Source of the DNA: DATDSR01 sp036517855
GTDB lineage: Bacteria; Patescibacteriota; Minisyncoccia; Phycocordibacterales; DATDSR01
NCBI GenBank assembly: GCA_036517855.1
Contig: DATDSR010000003.1
Coordinates: 1-19,122, forward strand
Length of the DNA: 19,122 bases
Reading direction: 5' to 3'
In this document: piece after piece, positions 1 through 5,568 of the stretch
Position numbering within the stretch: the stretch's first letter is position 1
Layout of the letters: every line of letters starts with the position of its first letter
Translations under genes and position numbers: made by a program
Notes under the pieces: generated by a model
Told to the model about the DNA's origin: nothing
What the model saw: the letters and a program-made list of their open reading frames with translations, nothing else
Databases searched by the model: none

Positions 1-153
1 CACTTCGGCGTCGGCTTCGGCGGCTTCATCTTTCTTATCATCGGCTGCATCCTGGGCGTCGTCCGCCACTACGGCCTTCTGCTCGGCTAAATCTGCTTGC
101 GCTGCGTGCTCATCCGCCACATTACTAGCTCGGTCATTTACGTCGTCTGCCAT
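1..153 (-). CDS. Acidic Ala/Asp/Glu-rich protein, C-terminus cut by window edge
   Basis: The 51 visible codons start MADDVNDRASNVADEHAAQ and continue as an Ala/Asp/Glu/Lys-rich, strongly acidic segment with no hydrophobic stretch, so a soluble, disordered or coiled-coil start. The reading frame runs out of the left edge without a stop. The start is chosen because a -10 box TAATAT lies at 162-167 on the minus strand, predicting transcription from about 155, two bases before the ATG; there is no Shine-Dalgarno. This matches the leaderless pattern of the neighbouring genes. No family is recognised. Confidence 0.6.
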   Translation of the reverse strand, partial: MADDVNDRASNVADEHAAQADLAEQKAVVADDAQDAADDKKDEAAEADAEV

Positions 154-251
154 ATATTTGTATATTACCCAATAATCACTCTTAGCCGATACACGCTCGT
201 GAATATTACAAGCCTACGATCTTTGTAATGATAATCTCGTCAGAACGGCTG

Positions 252-328
252 TATAATTGTCGGATTAACAATAATTAATAGCGCCGCGCTTTAATGGACG
301 TTGCGCGGCATGCGAATCAGCAGATTCG
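252..328 (+). promoter_or_regulatory. TATAAT promoter followed by two tandem hairpins upstream of the small TM gene
   Basis: In the 200-base gap between the divergent genes at 153 and 355, a consensus TATAAT sits at 252-257, with no good -35 seen. A start near 264 would give an RNA carrying two hairpins: GCCGCGC (283-289) with GCGCGGC (303-309), 13-base loop; and CGAATC (313-318) with GATTCG (323-328), loop AGCA. There is no T-tract after either, so these look more like leader structures or a small RNA than terminators. The ATG at 355 has no Shine-Dalgarno. Function unknown. Confidence 0.35.
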
Positions 329-354
329 TAACTAGGTAATTTCGACTAAATCAC

Positions 355-558
355 ATGTCAACAATAATCAACACCCCAGGAAACTCGGATAGCTCTGAAG
401 GTGGCTCGGGTTGGGCCGTAGCCGTTATCATACTCATAGTAGTTATAGGAGTGGGAGCCTACTTCTGGACTAAACGCGCTCCTGCTGAAGATAACGGAGG
501 GACCAATATAAACGTAACCCTCCCACCAGCCGACAACAACCCACCAAGCAACCCCTAA
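355..558 (+). CDS. Small single-pass membrane protein (67 aa)
   Basis: A short Ser/Gly/Asn-rich N-terminus (MSTIINTPGNSDSSEGG) precedes one hydrophobic helix at about residues 20-38 (WAVAVIILIVVIGVGAYFW), then TKR and a polar Pro/Asn-rich tail. The positive residues after the helix suggest N-out/C-in by the positive-inside rule. Small proteins with an 'NTP' start, one TM segment and a polar tail are, from general knowledge, common orphan proteins in Parcubacteria-like genomes; no function is known. It converges on the membrane-protein remnant at 567-901, the two ends lying 8 bases apart. No Shine-Dalgarno precedes the ATG. Confidence 0.6.
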   Translation: MSTIINTPGNSDSSEGGSGWAVAVIILIVVIGVGAYFWTKRAPAEDNGGTNINVTLPPADNNPPSNP

Positions 559-566
559 TCGGCTCC

Positions 567-901
567 TCAAATTTTCGGGAAGTATTTTGCGCGATACTCG
601 TCAACATCGATTGAGAGCCACTCATTGGGTATATCCTTGATAAACCACAGGCCACAGTTGCTAGCAGGCCATAGATTACGCCAAACATCGGTATCCAAGC
701 GCTTACAGCAATATTCTCAAGTTCGGGCGAAAAGTGGAGTCCTTGCAGATACGCTACGTAATACCAGACCATACCAAAGACCACCGCCGAACCAAGAGGC
801 AACACAACCATCACCAGTGACTTGAATGTAAGTTCGAAGAACTTCCTTACTCTCTCACTTCGCGTCCGCCCCTTGGCGGCATGCCCAGTTCGATAAAGCA
901 T
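567..901 (-). pseudogene. Two-TM membrane protein with probable frameshift
   Basis: From ATG 901 the frame encodes a basic N-terminus (MLYRTGHAAKGRTRSERVRK) and two clear hydrophobic helices, about residues 29-51 and 68-86 (SAWIPMFGVIYGLLATVAC). After about residue 90 this frame becomes unprotein-like and would run through the whole opposite gene to 470. A different frame encodes a natural-looking ending, NEWLSIDVDEYRAKYFPKI, with a TGA stop at 569-567, placed neatly beside the end of the convergent gene at 558. A one-base frameshift around 640-690, real or a sequencing error, is the simplest reading. A -10 box GATAAT at 911-916 predicts a near-leaderless mRNA. No family is firmly recognised. 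Confidence 0.45.
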
Positions 902-935
902 AACTTGTGTATTATCTCACAAATCATTCATTTAC

Positions 936-976
936 AACATCCTTACCTTCTCAAGTTTGTAAGTATGTTTATTTCG
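936..976. promoter_or_regulatory. Candidate operator: inverted repeat upstream of the 567-901 gene
   Basis: AACATCCTTAC at 936-946 and GTAAGTATGTT at 959-969 form an 11-base inverted repeat with one mismatch. The repeat covers the expected -35 region of the minus-strand promoter for the gene starting at 901 (-10 at 911-916). The right arm extends as AGTTTGTAAGTATGTTTATT (954-973), which closely resembles AGTTTGTAAGGATGTTATTT (1290-1309) upstream of the winged-helix gene. The likely reader is that adjacent regulator. It also lies just past the regulator's stop codon, so a weak terminator role is an alternative. Confidence 0.45.
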
Positions 977-1256
977 TGTCCTGAAATGATTTGAGGAAAG
1001 TGACGAAGGTCTTGCCATACGGAGATAAGGTATGCTCCACAAATTTGCCCTGGTACTTCTTGTTGACCAAGCCCGCGTTATGCAAACGTCTTGTGTGCTC
1101 CCCTATCGTCTTGGGGTTTGCCTTCAAAGTAGAAACAATGCCCCCCAAGGTTATCGTGTCTCGAGCGGCAACCAAAAGAAGGATATCAATCCTGTGGTGG
1201 TTAGCCACCCCCTTCAGGTGTCGCTCCATCTGCTTGGCTGTTTTACCCTTCGCCAT
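969..1256 (-). CDS. Winged-helix (ArsR/MarR-like) transcriptional regulator, 95 aa
   Basis: After a basic start (MAKGKTAKQMERHLKGVANH) the sequence reads as a compact winged helix: helix HRIDILLLVAA, helix ITLGGIVSTL, recognition helix KTIGEHTRRLHNAGLV, then a wing NKKYQGKFVEHTLSPYGK. The 'R..IL..L.......I...L.....T...H...L...GLV' spacing is that of ArsR-type regulators. No Cys/His metal site is apparent. The start at 1256 is chosen because -10 box TACAAT (1263-1268) places transcription exactly at that ATG; an ATG six bases upstream would lie before +1. A perfect-armed palindrome in the -35 region suggests autoregulation, and a similar site precedes the next gene. Confidence 0.7.
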   Translation of the reverse strand: MAKGKTAKQMERHLKGVANHHRIDILLLVAARDTITLGGIVSTLKANPKTIGEHTRRLHNAGLVNKKYQGKFVEHTLSPYGKTFVTFLKSFQDTK

Positions 1257-1262
1257 CCCCAT

Positions 1263-1313
1263 ATTGTACACCTCATGCCAACAAACTCCAGTTTGTAAGG
1301 ATGTTATTTGTTG
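1263..1313 (-). promoter_or_regulatory. Promoter and palindromic operator of the winged-helix gene
   Basis: The minus-strand -10 is TACAAT (1263-1268). In the -35 region lies ACAAACT-CC-AGTTTGT (1281-1296), an inverted repeat with perfect 7-base arms, overlapping the motif GTAAGGATGTT (1296-1306). A repressor bound here would block RNA polymerase, giving classic autoregulation. The GTAAG(G/T)ATGTT motif recurs at 936-946 (inverted) and 959-969. Confidence 0.5.
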
Positions 1314-1317
1314 AGAA

Positions 1318-1854
1318 TTATGATTGACTGACCATCTCTGAATAAATCTGTTCCACCGTTTGATGGAGGGTTTGGTTGGTCGAGTCAATAACTTGCCAAT
1401 TTAATTGGCCCTTAAGTTTGGTGTATTTTTCGTGCAGTTCATAAATACGTTCGCGCAAGGGTGGATCTACTTCCCTCTCATCAAAACGCTTGAGAACTAC
1501 CTCAAGCGAAGGCAGAAGCAAAAATGCTTTGAATTTCTTACCCGCGAGAGACTCCGCGTATTGATTGAAAAGTTTCTCTCCCACTACCCCGTCAATGAAC
1601 ACATTAAAACCAGCGCCCATAAAGTTGCTCGCCAAGTCGCACACATTTTTCGCTCCAAGCGTGGTCTGGAGCCTGACTTCTTCACTCCAAGGCCACTGCC
1701 TCACGTAACCGCTCACTATCATATTATGAATCTGGTCCACGCCAATTACAGAGCAGCGCTCATATTTTGCCGCCAGTGCCTTAGTTACTGAAGACTTACC
1801 CGCACCAGCAGGCCCAGTAATCAAGCAAACAAAAAGTTCCTTTGTTTCTGTCAT
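1318..1854 (-). CDS. P-loop NTPase / small-molecule kinase (AAA_33-like), 178 aa
   Basis: A Walker A motif GPAGAGKS lies at residues 14-21, directly after a hydrophobic strand (LFVCLITG). A conserved-looking D (SVIGVDQIHNMI) follows strand 2, and a second acidic strand NVFIDGVV and an Arg-rich lid-like stretch (RFDEREVDPPLRERIYELHEKY) come later, as in AAA_33, zeta-toxin-like and chloramphenicol-phosphotransferase-like kinases. The substrate cannot be read from sequence. Start ATG 1854 is preferred over GTG 1860 because -10 box TATACT (1865-1870) predicts initiation near 1858. It lies directly upstream of the winged-helix gene on the same strand, with the operator between them. Confidence 0.65.
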   Translation of the reverse strand: MTETKELFVCLITGPAGAGKSSVTKALAAKYERCSVIGVDQIHNMIVSGYVRQWPWSEEVRLQTTLGAKNVCDLASNFMGAGFNVFIDGVVGEKLFNQYAESLAGKKFKAFLLLPSLEVVLKRFDEREVDPPLRERIYELHEKYTKLKGQLNWQVIDSTNQTLHQTVEQIYSEMVSQS

Positions 1855-1963
1855 ATACACAATAAGTATACCAGCTTAGTTTAGTTCGAGCAGATGGTCA
1901 CAGAAGTTCAGGATACGATGGCTTTGCCCAAAACACTCGTGCTGCTTATCCAAGTTTGATTAT

Positions 1964-2965
1964 CTATATCTTATCCTTGTGCTCAGAGAAGAATAAATTA
2001 TTTTTTACGACTCCTAATTTCGCTAATCTTTTTTGAATATACTCTCTCATCTTATTTTCACTGGTGAATGTCACCTTTTTCTTTTTGTCATACACGGCCC
2101 ATTTACCTACTTTCTTCAACACATCCATTTTACTTAAAACAACCTTGTTGACCCCGTTCATCTTGACGGCTCGCTCGAGTAAATCCATATTCATCCAGTT
2201 GCACTGGCGTGGTCGGCCAGTGGTTGAGCCGTACTCCTCACCATACTCCCGGATCTTGGCAAACACCGGGTCCTTCGGCTCAAACTTTTTGCTCCCCACG
2301 TACGTTTCGTAAATCTTGGCCACACCCCACACATCCCTCACAGCCTTCGGTGGGATGGCGTTCAGCAGTGCCCCAGCCACCGTGCAGTGACTTGAAGTTA
2401 CAAAGGGGTAATCACCCCAATCGATATCGAGCCCAAAACCCTGCGCCCCTTCACCCAAGATATAAACTTTTTTGGCACTATGAAATTCTTGATACAAGTC
2501 TATTAGGTAGGGCTTTAATGCCGGCACGCTCTCGGCCCTCACGCCCACACGAGCATACTTATCTCTATAAGCCGGGCCATTGCCTCGTTTAGTTGTACCG
2601 ATACTTTTTTCACCTCCTTCTTCAACTTTGTGATGCTTAGTGATAATGTGCGTGTTCTTAGCCACGAAAATTTTGCCCTTAGTCTTAATACCGGCCGCCT
2701 CAAGCATTTTCAACTCCTTAAAGAATTGCTCGGGGTCAAGCACACAACCTGGACCAATAATAGATTTGATACCAAACATCACACCCACCGGTATGTGGTG
2801 GGTAATTATCTTGACCCCTTTGTGATAGATAGTATGGCCCGCGTTGCAACCTCCGTTGTAACGCAAAACGTGGGTATACTTTTTCGTCTTGCAAAGATGG
2901 TGCGCCACCTTGCCCTTAGCACAGTCCCCGTATTGCAAATCCACAATTATATCCGCCGTAATCAT
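1964..2965 (-). CDS. purA: Adenylosuccinate synthetase family enzyme, short archaeal/phage-type (PurA/PurZ-like)
   Basis: PurA joins IMP and aspartate with GTP to make adenylosuccinate, the first step from IMP to AMP. Family motifs are all present: QYGDCAKGK (residues 11-19, catalytic Asp14; the usual form is WGDEGKGK), NAGH (41-44, catalytic His44), IGTTKRGNGPAYRDK, EGAQGFGLDIDWGDYPFVTSS and YGSTTGRPRQCNW. At 333 aa it has the compact length of archaeal PurA rather than the roughly 430 aa of usual bacterial PurA. The 'VDLQYG' start with CAKG is reminiscent of phage PurZ enzymes, but those have lost the catalytic Asp, which is kept here. Start at 2965: -10 TAATAT (2974-2979) gives transcription two bases before this ATG; an upstream start at 2983 would lie outside the mRNA. 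Confidence 0.8.
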   Translation of the reverse strand: MITADIIVDLQYGDCAKGKVAHHLCKTKKYTHVLRYNGGCNAGHTIYHKGVKIITHHIPVGVMFGIKSIIGPGCVLDPEQFFKELKMLEAAGIKTKGKIFVAKNTHIITKHHKVEEGGEKSIGTTKRGNGPAYRDKYARVGVRAESVPALKPYLIDLYQEFHSAKKVYILGEGAQGFGLDIDWGDYPFVTSSHCTVAGALLNAIPPKAVRDVWGVAKIYETYVGSKKFEPKDPVFAKIREYGEEYGSTTGRPRQCNWMNMDLLERAVKMNGVNKVVLSKMDVLKKVGKWAVYDKKKKVTFTSENKMREYIQKRLAKLGVVKNNLFFSEHKDKI

Positions 2966-2989
2966 ACTGACACATATTAGCACACACCC

Positions 2990-3520
2990 TCAAACAATCA
3001 GACCAAGCTTGCTTATTATATCCCTAACGATTGCTTCAGGTGACTGGTTTGCGTCTACTGGGATCGCGCCGCGTTTGAGCATCTCGCTCTGGAGCGATTC
3101 GTGCTCATCGAAACCTTGTTCGATATCCTCTTTTTTATAATCGGTTTGACCACTTTTGTTTCTTCTCTCTACCCTACGCACTCGTAAAATAGCGAGGTCC
3201 GTTTCAAGTAAAATTACTTTATCAAAAAGATTCGAGCCTTCAGTCAGGTTTGACGTAACACCGCACACAAACACAACGGGAACGCTTCTCTCCGAGAGCA
3301 ACTTTTCTAATGCGACCTGATCCCAATTAAAGTCGTGGGCATCGTACCAAGCTAAGTCCCTGTTGCCGTCGGACGTCACCCTTTCACCCGTTTTCTTATC
3401 CTGCCAGTATGTCAGGCCCTGTGTGTGATCAACGTCTATGAACCCGTACCCCGCCTTCTGCAGTAGTAAACCTATGGTCGTCTTACCCACCCCAGGAGAG
3501 CCAGTGATTAAAACATTCAT
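2990..3520 (-). CDS. P-loop nucleotide-kinase-like protein, 176 aa
   Basis: The protein begins MNVLITGSPGVGKTT, a Walker A motif right at the N-terminus, as in adenylate-kinase-like (AAA_18/Fap7-type) kinases. VPVVFVCG resembles the strand before the Walker B region, and the lid-like stretch RVRRVERRNKSGQTDY follows KVILLETD, a standard order for nucleotide kinases. Substrate unknown. The start at 3520 rather than 3541 is chosen because TATAAT (3531-3536) is a -10 box placing transcription near 3524. That promoter sits over the last codons of the upstream peptidase E gene (stop 3532-3534), so the gene can be transcribed alone. Confidence 0.65.
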   Translation of the reverse strand: MNVLITGSPGVGKTTIGLLLQKAGYGFIDVDHTQGLTYWQDKKTGERVTSDGNRDLAWYDAHDFNWDQVALEKLLSERSVPVVFVCGVTSNLTEGSNLFDKVILLETDLAILRVRRVERRNKSGQTDYKKEDIEQGFDEHESLQSEMLKRGAIPVDANQSPEAIVRDIISKLGLIV

Positions 3521-3531
3521 TATTACCGTTA

Positions 3532-4152
3532 TTATATACAAACAATCTCCATTTCTTTGTTTTTAATGTGGACGTACTGATTATCGGTGAGTATTAGTAA
3601 CGGAAGTTGATTATCCTTATATGCTAGCTTCAGCCTTTCATCTAAATACTTTTTCTTAAAATATTCGGTGCCCCAATGAGGCAAGATTGTAAAATTTACA
3701 AAGCCATAACAGTTCTCATTCTTCAGACCATACTCCCCTTCTTCAAAATAATCCGGCAATTTAGGCCCGGCGATTATTGAACCAGCGCTCGTGCCTATGT
3801 ATATCTTACCTTTGTTTGCTACAAAATCTTTCACTACATCAATAAATCCTGAATCCTGCGATTGTTTCAAGAGATAAGCGGTGTCACCCCCAGACATATA
3901 TATGAAATCATAGCTCTCTAAGTCTTTCTCAAGTTTATCTTTTGTTTTGTTTGTGATTGTGTAGTCGCTCACGTCAAAACCAGCGTCGACCAGTGCCTGT
4001 CTGTCGTCTGCAAGCCATTGCATATCGCTCCTCTCCTCCTTCGGCTCCGCCGCGGTATCGACAAAGACAAGCTTATTGCGCACCGACAAATCTAAGCCCT
4101 TGCCAATATTCTGCGCCGCTTTAGAGATGGTTGAAGTAAGAAAAAGTTCCAT
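3532..4152 (-). CDS. Peptidase E-like (S51) serine peptidase, 206 aa
   Basis: S51 peptidases cleave Asp-X dipeptides using a Ser in a glutamine-amidotransferase-like fold. Visible features are MELFLTS at the N-terminus, the strand FIYMSGGDTAYLL, the nucleophile elbow IGTSAGSII (Ser in GTSAG), and ILPHW followed by LLILTDNQYV, matching the order of PepE (GGDT, GxSAG, late PHW and TD). The length is slightly short of typical S51 members (about 210-230 aa). Start at 4152: -10 TACAAT (4160-4165) places +1 at 4153. The -10 overlaps the end of the upstream 2H gene (stop at 4155-4157). Confidence 0.8.
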   Translation of the reverse strand: MELFLTSTISKAAQNIGKGLDLSVRNKLVFVDTAAEPKEERSDMQWLADDRQALVDAGFDVSDYTITNKTKDKLEKDLESYDFIYMSGGDTAYLLKQSQDSGFIDVVKDFVANKGKIYIGTSAGSIIAGPKLPDYFEEGEYGLKNENCYGFVNFTILPHWGTEYFKKKYLDERLKLAYKDNQLPLLILTDNQYVHIKNKEMEIVCI

Positions 4153-4154
4153 GC

Positions 4155-4766
4155 CTAAGATTGTAACATGTATCTGCCAACCTCTTTCGCGCACGTACCA
4201 TGGTCTCCCATTTCATAAATCCCAATTGCTGAGAATTTGCCGGCGAAAGTCTCTTTTGGAGGCAGATCAACCAAACAAGACTCTTGGTTGTCTTTGAATC
4301 TTGCGAATGAAATGTGGGGGTTAAACAAATCACCAATCCAGCGATAACCGTACTGCAATATATTCTCGCGTTCTCTGCCTGTGCTTGTAGTAAGCCTCGC
4401 CTTCTCTTTGTCTCGTAGCCCAGAGCGCAAGGGATTGAGCTTTGCGACAACCTGCTCTTGTAAGAACGCAAACTCGGGGCTAATTGCATAATCTACTTCG
4501 AGATAGTTGTTTATATATTTGTAATCGGTAACCACTCCTTCCACCTTCTGAGTCTCCTCAGCAATCTGGGGCAAAACCTCTCGTGTCTTGTCTAAACCAC
4601 TGCTATCTAGTTGTAACATATAGAGCGAAATGTGTGGAAAGTAATTTGCATTATCGAGAGTGAAGTAAGACCCACGAGCCGCCAGAGTCTCGCTAAGCGC
4701 CACTGACTTAGCGGCAATGGCATCGCTCGGTATCAAAACAACATCATAAGGTTTACTTTCGTCCAT
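4155..4766 (-). CDS. 2H phosphoesterase superfamily protein (2'-5' RNA ligase-like), 203 aa
   Basis: Two HxS motifs define the superfamily: PHISLYML at about residues 44-51 and NPHISFARF at about residues 149-157. Each is preceded by strands and separated by an alpha/beta repeat, as in 2H phosphoesterases that act on 2',3'-cyclic or 2'-5' phosphates in RNA or nucleotides. It is not close enough to LigT/ThpR by eye to name it. Start at 4766: -10 TATAAA (4772-4777) puts +1 at or next to the ATG, with no Shine-Dalgarno. It lies 23 bases after the HD hydrolase stop and abuts peptidase E. Confidence 0.65.
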   Translation of the reverse strand: MDESKPYDVVLIPSDAIAAKSVALSETLAARGSYFTLDNANYFPHISLYMLQLDSSGLDKTREVLPQIAEETQKVEGVVTDYKYINNYLEVDYAISPEFAFLQEQVVAKLNPLRSGLRDKEKARLTTSTGRERENILQYGYRWIGDLFNPHISFARFKDNQESCLVDLPPKETFAGKFSAIGIYEMGDHGTCAKEVGRYMLQS

Positions 4767-4789
4767 AATTATTTATATCAACTTAAGCG

Positions 4790-5287
4790 TCAATCTCGAA
4801 GGCCTAGATACTGGTAACGTCCGATGCCCTTTTGGTACATACGGTCAAACAATTCATCTAGCATCGGACTCACACCCCGGCACTCATCAGCAAGCAACTT
4901 AGCGCCACGGATATAATGGTAACACTCCAGAGGAGTCATGTTATTAATAGGATCGGTGGCCAGATGTTTGACGTTAGAGGTTTGATCGGCAATTTTGATA
5001 CGATGCACGCTCTTACTTTCGCTCCTCAGTCGCTCGGCCTGTTTTGGTTTACGCTCTTGTAACGGCATAACTTTAAAGCTCGGTGGGTCTGTTAGCCCAG
5101 CCACAATCTGTCTAACCTCTTTACCAAAATTCTTTTCAATCTCATCCAAGGTCACACCTGTGTCCTCTACACTGTCGTGCAACCACGCGGCTATAATCTC
5201 ATCGTCAGTTCCTCCCGAAGCCCACACAAGATCCGCTACCTCTTGTATGTGGTGGATGTGTGGTTTCGAGCAGAGGGCTAGTCTGCC
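4790..5287 (-). CDS. SpoT/MESH1-type HD hydrolase, 5' end unresolved
   Basis: The frame contains PHIHHIQEVADLVWASGGTD followed by AAWLHDSVEDTG, the H...HD...ED pattern of RelA/SpoT HD domains that remove pyrophosphate from (p)ppGpp or act on NADPH (MESH1). There is no synthetase domain. The only ordinary start in frame is GTG 5227, which would delete the first metal-binding His (in PHIHH). The frame stays open upstream only to a TAA at 5288-5290, with no ATG, GTG or TTG between. So either a non-standard start is used, the 5' end has been lost or frameshifted, or the GTG product is partial. An RNA with alternative hairpins is transcribed toward this gene from 5412. Confidence 0.6.
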   Translation of the reverse strand, partial: GRLALCSKPHIHHIQEVADLVWASGGTDDEIIAAWLHDSVEDTGVTLDEIEKNFGKEVRQIVAGLTDPPSFKVMPLQERKPKQAERLRSESKSVHRIKIADQTSNVKHLATDPINNMTPLECYHYIRGAKLLADECRGVSPMLDELFDRMYQKGIGRYQYLGLRD

Positions 5288-5362
5288 TTATATACGGAGC
5301 TAGTTTTATTTGCGAAGCCCCGAAAGCAAATTTTTGGAGACCATCCTGCGTTTTATACAAAA

Positions 5363-5412
5363 TTGACCGGCCCTGTTCGAGGCACGGCCAGTCAATCCTG
5401 TACTCGAACAGT
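5363..5412 (-). ncRNA. Attenuator/riboswitch-like RNA with two mutually exclusive hairpins
   Basis: On the minus strand a consensus promoter at 5446-5419 should start RNA at about 5412. The RNA would open with CTGTTCGAG (5411-5403), then TTGACTGGCC (5395-5386), CTCGAACAG (5381-5373) and GGCCGGTCAA (5372-5363), followed by TTTTGT. Segment 1 pairs perfectly with segment 3 (9 bp); segment 2 pairs with segment 4 (10 bp, one G-U). The order makes the two stems exclusive, and the second resembles an intrinsic terminator with a weak U-tract. This is the logic of an attenuator, or of a short terminated sRNA. The ligand or trigger is not visible. The downstream gene is the HD hydrolase. Confidence 0.5.
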
Positions 5413-5418
5413 GAGCCA

Positions 5419-5446
5419 ATTATAGCAAGTACAGTTTTATTGTCAA
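5419..5446 (-). promoter_or_regulatory. Consensus sigma70-type promoter (TTGACA-16-TATAAT)
   Basis: On the minus strand, a perfect -35 TTGACA (5446-5441) and a perfect -10 TATAAT (5424-5419) are 16 bases apart. It is among the best promoters in the window. Transcription would start at the first base of the alternative-hairpin RNA. It lies back to back with the plus-strand promoter at 5462-5490. Confidence 0.7.
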
Positions 5447-5461
5447 GTGTGGACAAGTATC

Positions 5462-5490
5462 TTGACATTTTAACCTTGATTTGGTAGAAT
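5462..5490 (+). promoter_or_regulatory. Promoter TTGACA-17-TAGAAT for the 22-aa membrane peptide
   Basis: TTGACA (5462-5467) and TAGAAT (5485-5490) are separated by 17 bases. The predicted start at about 5497 is only three bases before the ATG of a 22-codon ORF, so the message is essentially leaderless. Confidence 0.65.
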
Positions 5491-5499
5491 ATAGAAAAT

Positions 5500-5568
5500 A
5501 TGGAATGGTATATATACATGCTCGCTGGGTTCATTCTCGGCTTACTTGTTGGGTATAGAGTCATTTAG
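5500..5568 (+). CDS. 22-aa single-pass membrane peptide
   Basis: ATG 5500 to TAG 5566-5568 encodes a peptide starting MEWYIYML and ending LLVGYRVI. Almost the whole length is one hydrophobic helix with small residues (AGFILGLLVG) and a single Arg near the C-terminus. It has its own near-consensus promoter three bases from a leaderless start, which is much stronger evidence than the ORF alone. Peptides of this shape act in bacteria as membrane-protein partners or type I toxins; nothing here decides which. Its last eight bases overlap the end of the convergent gene at 5561. Confidence 0.5.
   Translation: MEWYIYMLAGFILGLLVGYRVI

Noticed and set aside
1964..2965. Calling the enzyme PurZ (2-aminoadenine synthesis)
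   Set aside because: PurZ has lost the catalytic Asp of the GD motif; here Asp14 is present, and no partner genes are in the window.
5363..5411. H-type pseudoknot formed by both stems of the 5.4-kb RNA
   Set aside because: No bases separate segments 3 and 4, so a loop could hardly cross the 9-bp first stem; mutually exclusive hairpins are more plausible.
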